48,987 nucleotides of DNA, taken from Candidatus Dependentiae bacterium (GTDB lineage Bacteria; Babelota; Babeliae; Babelales; Vermiphilaceae). Positions 24,128 through 32,151 of the stretch are shown here, one piece after another. Positions within the stretch are counted from its first letter, which is position 1, and every line of letters starts with the position of its first letter. The stretch is taken from assembly GCA_020431705.1 (NCBI GenBank), contig JAGQHQ010000009.1, positions 1 to 48,987 of the forward strand, read 5' to 3'. Under the pieces are notes generated by a model. The model did not search any database and had not been told where the DNA came from. It was given only the letters and a program-made list of their open reading frames with translations. A program made the translations under genes and the position numbers.

Positions 24128-25364
24128 TCGCATCATTACTTCGATAGATATTGGAACTACAAAAATTTCAGTATTGATAGCGCAACAACTAGATGGAAAG
24201 CGTGTTGAGATACTTGGCATTGGTAAAGCACCATCATATGGTTTACGTAAAGGAGTTGTTGTTGATGTTGCTGATACTATTCGTTCAATAAAAACTGCTG
24301 TACAAGAAGCAGAATTAATGGCTGGTATACAAGTTGAATCTGCATATATTGGTATTTCTGGCGCTCACATTAGCTCTATGAATTCTCAGGGTATGATTCC
24401 GCTTAAATATGGTCAAGTGCGGCCATATGATATAAAGCAGGTAATAGAAACAGCAAAAGCAATTCCCGTTTCTGAAGGGCAAAAAATTTTACATGTCCTG
24501 CCACAATATTTTATAATTGATGATCAAGATCCTGTCTATAATCCATGTAATTTGCATGGTGTGAGACTACAAGTGCAAGCTCATATTATTATGGGAAGTG
24601 TTTCATGTGTGCAAAATCTTATTACATGTTGCGAAGCTGCAGGCATTTCAGTTAAAGATATTGTTTTAGAACAGTTGGCTTCTGCTGATGCGGTACTGAG
24701 TAATGATGAAAAAGAGCTAGGTGTTGCTATGATTGATATTGGTGGTGGCACGGCAGATTTAGCACTGTATCAGCGTGGAAATATTCGGCATACTATGGTA
24801 TTACCGGTAGCTGGTCAACATTTTACTAACGATTTAGCAATTGGCATGAGAATTTCTCGTGCTGAGGCAGAACGTATTAAAAAAGAATATGGGTGTGTTA
24901 TATCGCCTTTTGATACTGCCTTGGCACGAGTAAATAAAAATAATGAAGAAATTATAGTTGAATCAATTGATGTTGCTGATACACAACATATTAATCAATA
25001 TGATATTGCTCGTGTGTTATATCCACGTGCAAATGAGTTGCTTGCTATTGTACGCCGAGAAATTATACAAAAAAAATTACAAAAATTTATGACAGCCGGG
25101 CTCGTGCTGACTGGCGGTGGTTCGTTACTAAATGGTATGAAGGAACTTGCGCAAGAAATTTTTGATGTTCCCGTACGTATTGGTATACCACGTATTGAAT
25201 ATGATTTGCCTCAATCACTTGAAAGCCCTATTTATGCAACAGGATATGGTTTATTGATACATGTACTTAAAAAATACGCAGACAATCGTATTAATAACAT
25301 TGATGGTCCACTTGTACAAAGAATTTTTATGCAAATGAAATCGTGGGTTTCTGACTTTTTTTAA
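24108..25364 (+). CDS. ftsA: Cell division protein FtsA
   Basis: The protein is 418 aa with AGGGGAG 6 nt before the ATG. FtsA is an actin-fold ATPase that tethers FtsZ to the membrane. The ATP site is seen as SIDIGTTKISVLIA (phosphate 1), AMIDIGGGTADLALY (phosphate 2) and LVLTGGGSLLNGM (adenosine). The 1C domain with AYIGISGAHI is present. The C-terminus ends VQRIFMQMKSWVSDFF, an amphipathic membrane-targeting helix. It overlaps ftsQ by 20 nt. Its stop overlaps by 4 bp a convergent gene, which separates it from ftsZ. Confidence 0.95.
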   Translation: MARVLADRIITSIDIGTTKISVLIAQQLDGKRVEILGIGKAPSYGLRKGVVVDVADTIRSIKTAVQEAELMAGIQVESAYIGISGAHISSMNSQGMIPLKYGQVRPYDIKQVIETAKAIPVSEGQKILHVLPQYFIIDDQDPVYNPCNLHGVRLQVQAHIIMGSVSCVQNLITCCEAAGISVKDIVLEQLASADAVLSNDEKELGVAMIDIGGGTADLALYQRGNIRHTMVLPVAGQHFTNDLAIGMRISRAEAERIKKEYGCVISPFDTALARVNKNNEEIIVESIDVADTQHINQYDIARVLYPRANELLAIVRREIIQKKLQKFMTAGLVLTGGGSLLNGMKELAQEIFDVPVRIGIPRIEYDLPQSLESPIYATGYGLLIHVLKKYADNRINNIDGPLVQRIFMQMKSWVSDFF

Positions 25365-25975
25365 TTATTATTATCATTCTCATTTTTTATGTGAAAGAAA
25401 AGGCCATCTTTTTCTTCTTTGAAAAATGCATAAGCATCATTTCCATATTTTTCATATTGTGTCAGCAAATTATCCATAGCTCTGAGCGCTCGTCTGCATT
25501 TTACTCCATTGACGTTCATTTCTTCGCAATCTTTTGTTATTGCACAAACACGAACTCCATTTCTGAGCCATTTATTGAGAACATTTTTATTTAAAAGTAT
25601 AGCTGTGCTATCTTTTTCTATAACTTGAAAATGCTTGAAAGAAGAAATGAAATCTTGATTTAATTCATCATCAGCTACTCTTGATACAGCTCTTAATATA
25701 TTCCTAAAATTTTTTTCTAGAATAACTTTGTCGTTATTTTTTTTAAGTTTATCAAATAATTTTTCTAGTGATTTTTTATGTGTTTCATAGTCATTAAGCT
25801 CATTTCCTTCATAGGCACGAACTAATTGAGCTATTGTATCTTCTATTATTTCAAAAATGGTTAACTCTTCTTCGTTCTGTTCTGTGTTTTCAAAATTATT
25901 ATTGTTTTTTTCGCATAGCGTACTATTACTAACTAAAACGGTATAAATAACAAGAGAGAGAAATAGTTTTTTCAA
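25361..25975 (-). CDS. Exported protein of unknown function between ftsA and ftsZ
   Basis: I start at TTG 25975, giving 204 aa, because AAGGA then sits 8 nt upstream; a TTG at 25981 would leave only 2 nt. The signal peptide is KKLFLSLVIYTVLVSNSTLC. The mature protein is acidic at first (Asn/Glu-rich) and then helical, with RVCAITKDCEEMNVNGVKC carrying several cysteines. No family is recognised. It faces ftsA and separates it from ftsZ, which is unusual because these two genes are normally co-directional neighbours. Confidence 0.6.
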   Translation of the reverse strand: MKKLFLSLVIYTVLVSNSTLCEKNNNNFENTEQNEEELTIFEIIEDTIAQLVRAYEGNELNDYETHKKSLEKLFDKLKKNNDKVILEKNFRNILRAVSRVADDELNQDFISSFKHFQVIEKDSTAILLNKNVLNKWLRNGVRVCAITKDCEEMNVNGVKCRRALRAMDNLLTQYEKYGNDAYAFFKEEKDGLFFHIKNENDNNN

Positions 25976-26154
25976 GATCAAATTCCTTATTGATTTATGT
26001 ACTGTATCTTTTTTTATTAAGTCTTTACAGTAGTATAAGCATTTTCTTGATTTTCTTCAAACAATTGTTATCGGCTGTACGATTTAGGTAGACTTGCTCT
26101 GAAGCAACTAAGGATGTTCTTTTTAGTGTAAAAAAATATGAGGGGTAATACGTC

Positions 26155-26160
26155 TATAAT
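26155..26160 (+). promoter_or_regulatory. Predicted -10 box of ftsZ
   Basis: A perfect TATAAT lies 31 bp before the ftsZ ATG. No recognisable -35 box is found at the normal distance, so the promoter is tentative. The ribosome site AAGGAG at about 26179 lies between. Confidence 0.45.
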
Positions 26161-26190
26161 ACGCATATATGAAAAAACAAGGAGTGGGTA

Positions 26191-27597
26191 ATGATTGAAC
26201 TTGAACAAGAAGAAACAAAAAGTTCAGTGCCGATGGCGTCAATAAAAGTAATTGGTGTTGGTGGTGCTGGGGGTAATACAGTTAATAATATTATTGATAT
26301 TTGTCATCAATCAATTGGGTGTATTGTTGCTAATACCGATGCACAAGCATTAGAAGCTTCTTTTGCAGAGAAAAAAATTCAGCTGGGTATTAAGTCAACG
26401 CGTGGTCTTGGCACTGGTGCCGATCCTGAGCTTGGCAAACGGGCAGCAGAAGAAGATATTGATAAGGTAATGGAAGAAATTAAGGGTGCTGATATTGTAT
26501 TCTTGACTGCCGGTATGGGTGGAGGTACTGGTTCTGGTGCGCTGCCTGTTATTGCGCATGCACTTAAAGAAAAGGGTATTCTTTCAATTGCAATTGTGAC
26601 AAAACCATTTATTTTCGAGGGTAAAAAACGCCAACATATTGCTGATGATGCAATTTCAAGATTAAAAAAAACAGTAGATACGCTTATCATTATTCCAAAT
26701 CAAAAGCTTCTTGATATTGCAGATCGCAAAATGTCTATGCCCGATGCATTCGCTTTAATTAATGATTTATTTGCACAATCAGTAAAAGGAATTTCTGATA
26801 TTATTACCAAATCTGGTTATATCAATGTTGATTTTGCAGATGTACGTAATATTATGAAATCTCAAGGTCTTGCAGTAATGGGTACTGCCAGCGCTACTGG
26901 AGAAAATCGAGCACAAGAAGCAGCATTAAAAGCAATTTCATCTCCATTGTTAGAAAATATGAGTATCGCAGGTGCACATGGTGTGTTGCTCAATATTACT
27001 GGTGGACCAAGTTTGGGATTGCAAGAAGTTAGTGCTGCTGCTAGCGTTGTATATGATCAAGTTGATGAGGATGCACAAATTATTATTGGTTCAGTCATTG
27101 ATGATACTATGCAGGATGATGTTTCGGTAACTATTATTGCTACAGGTTTTGAATGTCTAGTTCCTGATGAAGTACCCGTTATTTCTAAATGTACAACTGA
27201 TTTAGAGCGAACAAGAACATTATCAGAACAGGTACAAGTTTGTGTACAGCCAACATATGTCAAAAAAATAGAAGATAGGCATGTTGAAACAGTTTATGCA
27301 GCTGTACCAACAGTAGAACATAAAAATAATGTGTCTGAAGTTCCTGTGATTGAAGTTGCTCAAACGACGATTCAAGCAGAAAAAAAAACCGACGTAGCAA
27401 CACCAAAAATTGAAGAAAAAGACTTGATCGATCTTTCAGAAGAAGAAGAAGATGCACAAATTAGGGCATTACTTGCCAAAGATGAAGCTAAAGAAGTAGA
27501 TTTTGACGCGAAGATTGCTGTATCGACTTATAAGCAAGACCTTGATATACCAACATTTTTAAGAGAAAAAGAGCAAAAAGAGAAAAAAATATCATAG
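26191..27597 (+). CDS. ftsZ: Cell division protein FtsZ
   Basis: The protein is 468 aa. It is a tubulin-like GTPase that forms the Z ring. The N-terminal glycines VGVGGAGGNTVNNII and the tubulin signature AGMGGGTGSGALP (GGGTGSG at 110-116) are intact, as are NTDAQAL and the catalytic T7 loop region NVDFADVRNIM. A variable linker of about 130 residues (from about 330 on) is rich in Glu, Lys and Val. It leads to DLDIPTFLREK, the conserved C-terminal peptide that binds FtsA. It is longer than typical FtsZ (about 380-400) because of this linker. It is transcribed alone, with its own -10 box and a hairpin behind. Confidence 0.97.
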   Translation: MIELEQEETKSSVPMASIKVIGVGGAGGNTVNNIIDICHQSIGCIVANTDAQALEASFAEKKIQLGIKSTRGLGTGADPELGKRAAEEDIDKVMEEIKGADIVFLTAGMGGGTGSGALPVIAHALKEKGILSIAIVTKPFIFEGKKRQHIADDAISRLKKTVDTLIIIPNQKLLDIADRKMSMPDAFALINDLFAQSVKGISDIITKSGYINVDFADVRNIMKSQGLAVMGTASATGENRAQEAALKAISSPLLENMSIAGAHGVLLNITGGPSLGLQEVSAAASVVYDQVDEDAQIIIGSVIDDTMQDDVSVTIIATGFECLVPDEVPVISKCTTDLERTRTLSEQVQVCVQPTYVKKIEDRHVETVYAAVPTVEHKNNVSEVPVIEVAQTTIQAEKKTDVATPKIEEKDLIDLSEEEEDAQIRALLAKDEAKEVDFDAKIAVSTYKQDLDIPTFLREKEQKEKKIS

Positions 27598-27617
27598 ATG
27601 CTTCATTACTTCTAAGA

Positions 27618-27644
27618 ACAAGCGGGACTTATATGCCCGCTTGT
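27618..27644 (+). terminator. Hairpin after ftsZ
   Basis: ACAAGCGGG (27618-27626) pairs with CCCGCTTGT (27636-27644) across a 9-nt loop. Only a short CTTG follows instead of a T run, so termination strength is uncertain. It lies between ftsZ and the convergent exported-protein gene. Confidence 0.6.
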
Positions 27645-27670
27645 CTTGTGTATAGAATTGTTAACAATAG

Positions 27671-28090
27671 TTATTTGTTGAAAATTTCGCTGACTTTAAC
27701 CGTAACAGAATGCCATGATTCATCATTAAATGTGGTGCGCATTGGATACAATATCATCCGTGTATTTTGCTTACCGACATCAAAAATGAGTAACTTTGCT
27801 AGCTTTTTTTTATTACCCGTTGTGTGGCAACGAGCATTTTTATAAAAAGTTTCATTTGGTGCGAGACTTACTTGATAAGTAATGTTTTCGTTGTTAGCGT
27901 CATGCACAACAATCGTTATACTAAATGCAGTATTATTATAAAGTTTAAGTTCATCAAGCGGCTTGACTGAAACAGTTACTACTTTTGGTTTTGGATTGGC
28001 AATGTGTAGATCCGTAGTATATGTTTTGTGCACAGCAAAAGAAAGAATAAGCAGCGATAAAAAAATATATTTGTGATGTGTTTTTACCAT
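27671..28090 (-). CDS. Small exported protein of unknown function
   Basis: The protein is 139 aa with AGGAGG 6 nt before the ATG. The signal peptide is YIFLSLLILSFAVHKTYT. The mature part looks β-rich (KVVTVSVKPLDELKLYNN, AFSITIVVHDANN, YQVSLAPNETFYKNA), like a small immunoglobulin-type or sheet protein. There are no cysteine pairs. I do not recognise a family. It is convergent with ftsZ; a shared hairpin lies between. Confidence 0.65.
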   Translation of the reverse strand: MVKTHHKYIFLSLLILSFAVHKTYTTDLHIANPKPKVVTVSVKPLDELKLYNNTAFSITIVVHDANNENITYQVSLAPNETFYKNARCHTTGNKKKLAKLLIFDVGKQNTRMILYPMRTTFNDESWHSVTVKVSEIFNK

Positions 28091-28467
28091 CTCTGCCTCC
28101 TACTTGCTTTGTGGTTGTTGATACGATAATTAAGTCCACAAATAGTTATTTTGATAGTTTATATATACTATTAGTCAACGTACTAGATATCTATTTTTTT
28201 GCAAGGGTTTTTATCCTCTAAATTTCTTATTGAAACATTTTTAATATAGAAATCTGTATGAGATATTATCTTTGCCTCTGTACTTGTTTGTAGTTGTATA
28301 CATACTGTGCCATGACTGACCAGTGCGATAGGCTCCACTGTTGGCTTGGCACCCTTTTGAGTTTTTATTATCACAGCTGTATAATATCAATGAGTTAGTT
28401 GTAGGTGTGATACATTTTTCTAAAAAAATCCGGGCGCTACAAAATGTGGCTCAGGTGGGGTATATAT
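28091..28467. other. Intergenic region between divergent exported-protein genes
   Basis: The 377 bases hold no convincing gene. A 63-codon minus-strand ORF (28183-28374, GTG start, no ribosome site) gives a soluble-looking peptide without family resemblance. It may be a remnant or chance. Promoters of both divergent neighbours should lie here but I could not pick clear boxes. Confidence 0.4.
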
Positions 28468-29571
28468 ATGAATATCAGAAAAGTCGTACTAATAGGTTTG
28501 TTTGGTCTTATAATAGCCGCACCAGGTTTATCGCGTGCTTCTTATTACGATGACGATGTTATCGCTGATACCGCTAAGGTTAGTCTCATTGGTGGCGCGG
28601 TAGCCGCCGGTTGTTATGGATTGTATAAATTTGGTAGTTGGTTGTTTTCTAAAACTGATCAACAAATTTTAGATGAAGCACATCGTGCATATGATAGCGC
28701 ACATAATCGCTATCAGTCACTTATGGCTATTTTAGAATCATGGTATAACGCGGGAAGATCTGTTAGATCGGCAAACGAAAATCTTTTGTATGAGATTGGG
28801 ACAGCAAAAATAGAAGAGCAGTATATTGGTAATTATATTAGTGATCTTAATCAAGCTCTAAGTACATTACGTTCAAATCTTAAAACAGTTACTGAACGAG
28901 CATACAAACTACAACAGCAGGCATTGCATGACAGTCAGATTTATTATGTTAAGCGAGAGATGGATGGCATTGCTGGACGCATTAATCATCTACTGCCACG
29001 CCTTTCTTTTTTGGAAGAATTTTTAGCATATCACAAAAGTTATTTTATATTATTTGAATTAGAGTCAGATTTATATGGTAAATATGACCGAGAGTTGCGT
29101 GCGATAGAAAATCAAGCGCTTGATTATTACGGTCGTGCATATGAAATTCGTGCAGCAATTTTGACTAATTTTTCTCATAGTACCTATCCGTATTTGCAAT
29201 ATAGTCGTCATATTAAAGATGACTGTGCTCAACTTGATAGTGCGATACATAATTTGGTACACAATTATTATGATCGCGTAAGTGCGGCTCGCCAACTATA
29301 TACACATTTAATTACTATAAAAGAGATTGTGCTGACAGATTCCCATTATCATCATGATGTGCATGCATATGAAAAAGATAAACGCGAGCGTGAGCGTATT
29401 GAAGCTGAAGAGCGCAAAGCGAGAGCGCTTGAGCGTCAGGCACGTGCACAGGAACAAAAAGTTCGTGAGATGAAAGAGTACAATCGTATATATGCATGCA
29501 AGCACACGCAATACCACAATAAAAAACCTTCTAGAGATTGTGTTTCGTTTGAGGTACAGATAAGTAATTAA
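28468..29571 (+). CDS. Exported coiled-coil protein of unknown function
   Basis: I start at ATG 28468, with GGTGGGG upstream, giving 367 aa; the in-frame ATG at 28444 would put eight extra residues before the signal. The signal peptide is VVLIGLFGLIIAAPGLSRA, followed by a short hydrophobic helix (VSLIGGAVAAGCYGLYKFG) that may anchor the protein. The remainder is long helices rich in Tyr, His and Glu. It ends with a strong coiled coil of about 50 residues (RERERIEAEERKARALERQA). No family is recognised. A structural envelope role is possible but not shown. Confidence 0.65.
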   Translation: MNIRKVVLIGLFGLIIAAPGLSRASYYDDDVIADTAKVSLIGGAVAAGCYGLYKFGSWLFSKTDQQILDEAHRAYDSAHNRYQSLMAILESWYNAGRSVRSANENLLYEIGTAKIEEQYIGNYISDLNQALSTLRSNLKTVTERAYKLQQQALHDSQIYYVKREMDGIAGRINHLLPRLSFLEEFLAYHKSYFILFELESDLYGKYDRELRAIENQALDYYGRAYEIRAAILTNFSHSTYPYLQYSRHIKDDCAQLDSAIHNLVHNYYDRVSAARQLYTHLITIKEIVLTDSHYHHDVHAYEKDKRERERIEAEERKARALERQARAQEQKVREMKEYNRIYACKHTQYHNKKPSRDCVSFEVQISN

Positions 29572-29599
29572 TTATTGTATTATAAGGATGGTAGAAGAG

Positions 29600-29628
29600 C
29601 AGCAAGAGAAATCAGTTCTCGGGTGCTG
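29600..29628. other. Imperfect stem-loop upstream of pgeF
   Basis: CAGCA (29600-29604) and GAGAA (29606-29610) pair with TTCTC (29616-29620) and TGCTG (29624-29628), with small bulges and a 5-nt loop. No T run follows. It may end the preceding transcript or be a minor RNA structure. Confidence 0.3.
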
Positions 29629-29693
29629 GTTATTAAGAATTGATGCATGTTATTATTGAGCGGTGTAAAGATGAGCAGTTTGTAAAAATATAG

Positions 29694-29699
29694 TATAAA
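29694..29699 (+). promoter_or_regulatory. Possible -10 box directly before pgeF
   Basis: TATAAA lies 6 nt before the ATG at 29706, so initiation would fall on or next to the start codon (leaderless). No Shine-Dalgarno sequence is seen before this ATG, which agrees. No good -35 box was found. Confidence 0.35.
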
Positions 29700-29705
29700 T
29701 GACGT

Positions 29706-30434
29706 ATGTTATTACACAATAGTTCTTTTTTTCGTATTTATTTTGGCAATGCTAAAGATCGGCTCTACCCTATGTGGTATCAAAATCTTCCAAAAGAGCA
29801 GCAATTGCTTTCTGTACCACCATTTAGTGGGCTTACAAAGATAATGAGGATAAACAATCTCATGTTTTTAAATCAAGTTCACGGTGCAAAGGGTTATATA
29901 ATTAAAGAATCTGATTTTAAAGAAATTGTGCCATTTACTCTTGATGGCGATTATATGATTACTAATGTGTCGCTTGCAGGTATTGGTATTATGACTGCTG
30001 ATTGTTTACCTATTATTTTCTATGATCGCCTTAATACGGTTGCAGCTATCGCGCATGCTGGTTGGCGAAGTTCTATTGCAGAAATTGGAGTCAAAACAAT
30101 ACAACACATGCAACAGCGGTTTAATACTGAGGTTGAGCAGTTGCGAATTTTTTTTGGTCCATCAATAAAAAAATGTTGCTATAAAGTGCAAAAAGATTTT
30201 ATACAGCAGTTAGAACATTTTGAATTTGCTCATCATGTTTTGCAGCAAAAAGATGATAATTATACATTTGATTTACCTAGTTTTAATAGGTTGCAATTGG
30301 AAGATTTAGGCGTACCTAAAGAAGCATTTTGCTTTGAGTACAATATATGTACTTCTTGTGATAATAATTTTTTTTCTTATCGTCGTGATGCTAACAAGGC
30401 CGGTAGACAAATGACGATTGTCAGTCTCAAGTAA
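29706..30434 (+). CDS. pgeF: Peptidoglycan editing factor PgeF / laccase-domain protein (YfiH)
   Basis: The protein is 242 aa, the usual length. The metal-binding residues of the Cu-oxidase_4 family are present: NQVHGAKG, the TADCLPIIFYD motif, VAAIAHAGWRSS, FGPSIKKCCYKV and CTSCDNNFFSYRRD. It ends AGRQMTIVSLK. Family members have been shown to hydrolyse or phosphorolyse purine nucleosides and to correct misincorporated residues in peptidoglycan precursors. It has no signal peptide, so it is cytoplasmic. The start at 29706 lacks a ribosome site, and the region upstream in frame gives no better start. Confidence 0.92.
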   Translation: MLLHNSSFFRIYFGNAKDRLYPMWYQNLPKEQQLLSVPPFSGLTKIMRINNLMFLNQVHGAKGYIIKESDFKEIVPFTLDGDYMITNVSLAGIGIMTADCLPIIFYDRLNTVAAIAHAGWRSSIAEIGVKTIQHMQQRFNTEVEQLRIFFGPSIKKCCYKVQKDFIQQLEHFEFAHHVLQQKDDNYTFDLPSFNRLQLEDLGVPKEAFCFEYNICTSCDNNFFSYRRDANKAGRQMTIVSLK

Positions 30435-30590
30435 ATTTAATTCAATAATTTTTTTTGATTTATTGTAATAGTATCATCAATTTTGTAAATCTATGTTGGT
30501 ATGAAGTTGTTTTTCTTTTAAGTATTAGTTGATGTGCAATAGCATAGAGAATTAAAAAAAAAGTGAAATATATAAAAAAAGGATAAAAGT

Positions 30591-31967
30591 ATGAATGGGA
30601 AATTTTTTTTTATAGTTTTATTTGCAACATTTTTTGCACAGTCAGTATTTGCTATGTCACCAATCCAGGTGCAAAAAAAAGTAAAAGAATTTAATAATGT
30701 GCTGAGTAAATATAAAGAAAAAATCAATGAGGGTGAGGGCCTAACATCTGAAGCTAAAAAGCTAAAAACAAGCGCACAAGCTATTTTAAATCAGATTAAA
30801 CCATATACAAGTATAGCAGTATTTGAAAGTAGTCTCAGAGCAGCATCAACGATAGCTGAAGAATTATATGAACAAGAGGCTACAGCACAGTTCAATCATC
30901 TGGCTAATTTTTTTGGCTTTAAGGATAAAACTAGAGGAATTCCTACAAAAACTGATGTATTGCGTGGTATAGATATGAGTTATTACATGCATTTAAAGGA
31001 TGAGATGCAACGTGATATGTTTGATATACTCGCTCGTATTTATAGCTTTGATGAGAAGAAAACGAGATTATCAGAAAATAATAGTCTAATACTTGGTGGA
31101 AAGAAAGATAAGGGAAAAATAACTAATCGAGATGTAGATACATTTTCAGAATTAACTATTAGCAAAAAAGGCGGTGCACTGTATTGGATGGATAGGTTTG
31201 TTAATGATGTTTTTGATTTTATGAATGTATATGGAGATGTTAATGGACAACAAATTTATGGAGATAGTATAACAGGTGGTACGTATCTGAATTTTATCAC
31301 TGCGCGTGATGCATTTTATTCAGAAACTCATAACGTATTACATATGATATATCCAAAAAACACTAAAGATGAATTTGGTAAAACGAGCAAAACAATCTTA
31401 TTACCAAAAGATAGTTATGAACAGTATTCTTATTTTTATGATAAAGTTGATACCACTATCTTTGGCCAATTGCATAAAGATTTAAATCAATATAATACAT
31501 TGATTTCGTTTGTAACTGGTATTGGCATTGATAAAGATGATTATGATCCGAATATTAGAAGTACTCTTAGTAGTATACAAAAAACAGTTACAGATAAAAA
31601 ACTTACTTATGCTACAAATAAAACTTTTGAGAGCTATTTAAATGATGCCATCGCAATGGGTGAGAAAGAGGGTGAAGCAAAAGGTAAAGCTGGATGTGTT
31701 GATGGTAAAAAAATTGGTGAAAAGATAGAAGCATTATTAAAAAAAATTGCCGATTTAAATGACGTTTCGCGAGCACAGTGGAATGCATTTATATATAATA
31801 TGGAAAATAATGATTTAAAAAAAGCTAATGACAGTATTAAAATGGCACTTTATGATGCCCATAAAGGCATAAATCAATTCGATCATATCAAGAATGCTCT
31901 ATTTGAAATAGCTAAAATTGCATATGGCCTTAAGCCTTTTGAAAAGCTGACAGTTACAAAAAAATAA
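30591..31967 (+). CDS. Exported protein of an expanded unknown family (member 1)
   Basis: The protein is 458 aa with AAAGGA upstream. The signal peptide FFFIVLFATFFAQSVFA is followed by MSPIQVQKKVKEFNNVLSKY. The helical N-domain with LNQIKPYTSIAVFESSL corresponds to INEVRPYTDVKWMEILLE in the proteins at 35646-37097 and 37293-38681, so the three are paralogues. The middle section shares the pattern GGALYWMDRFVNDVFDFMNV with GGLFYLLDEQHNKFIDFANI. The rest is helix-rich with no catalytic motif. Function unknown. The family's abundance and export suggest a role at the cell surface or in host interaction, which is inference. Confidence 0.75.
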   Translation: MNGKFFFIVLFATFFAQSVFAMSPIQVQKKVKEFNNVLSKYKEKINEGEGLTSEAKKLKTSAQAILNQIKPYTSIAVFESSLRAASTIAEELYEQEATAQFNHLANFFGFKDKTRGIPTKTDVLRGIDMSYYMHLKDEMQRDMFDILARIYSFDEKKTRLSENNSLILGGKKDKGKITNRDVDTFSELTISKKGGALYWMDRFVNDVFDFMNVYGDVNGQQIYGDSITGGTYLNFITARDAFYSETHNVLHMIYPKNTKDEFGKTSKTILLPKDSYEQYSYFYDKVDTTIFGQLHKDLNQYNTLISFVTGIGIDKDDYDPNIRSTLSSIQKTVTDKKLTYATNKTFESYLNDAIAMGEKEGEAKGKAGCVDGKKIGEKIEALLKKIADLNDVSRAQWNAFIYNMENNDLKKANDSIKMALYDAHKGINQFDHIKNALFEIAKIAYGLKPFEKLTVTKK

Positions 31968-32005
31968 AGATGCATAATATATATTGTATTTGCATGCATT
32001 GTGTG

Positions 32006-32037
32006 GCCGGCATGTTTAATCTGCCGGCTTTTTTTTA
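32006..32037 (+). terminator. Rho-independent terminator
   Basis: GCCGGCA (32006-32012) pairs with TGCCGGC (32022-32028) across a 9-nt loop, followed by a run of eight T. It ends the transcript of the exported paralogue before secA. Confidence 0.9.
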
Positions 32038-32151
32038 TATTTATATGCACATGCTTTGATTATTTTTGCATAATCACGTAAAGTAGTGTACAAGGTGGGT
32101 TATTAAAAGCTATCCTCATTACTACCAAAGATTTTACAAAAGGTTGTAACT

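Noticed and set aside
28183-28374. 63-codon minus-strand ORF
   Set aside because: It has a GTG start, no ribosome site and no resemblance to a family; kept only as a note on the intergenic region.
29591-29700. tRNA-like folding upstream of pgeF
   Set aside because: The segment forms a bulged hairpin but has no T-loop sequence, anticodon arm or acceptor stem.
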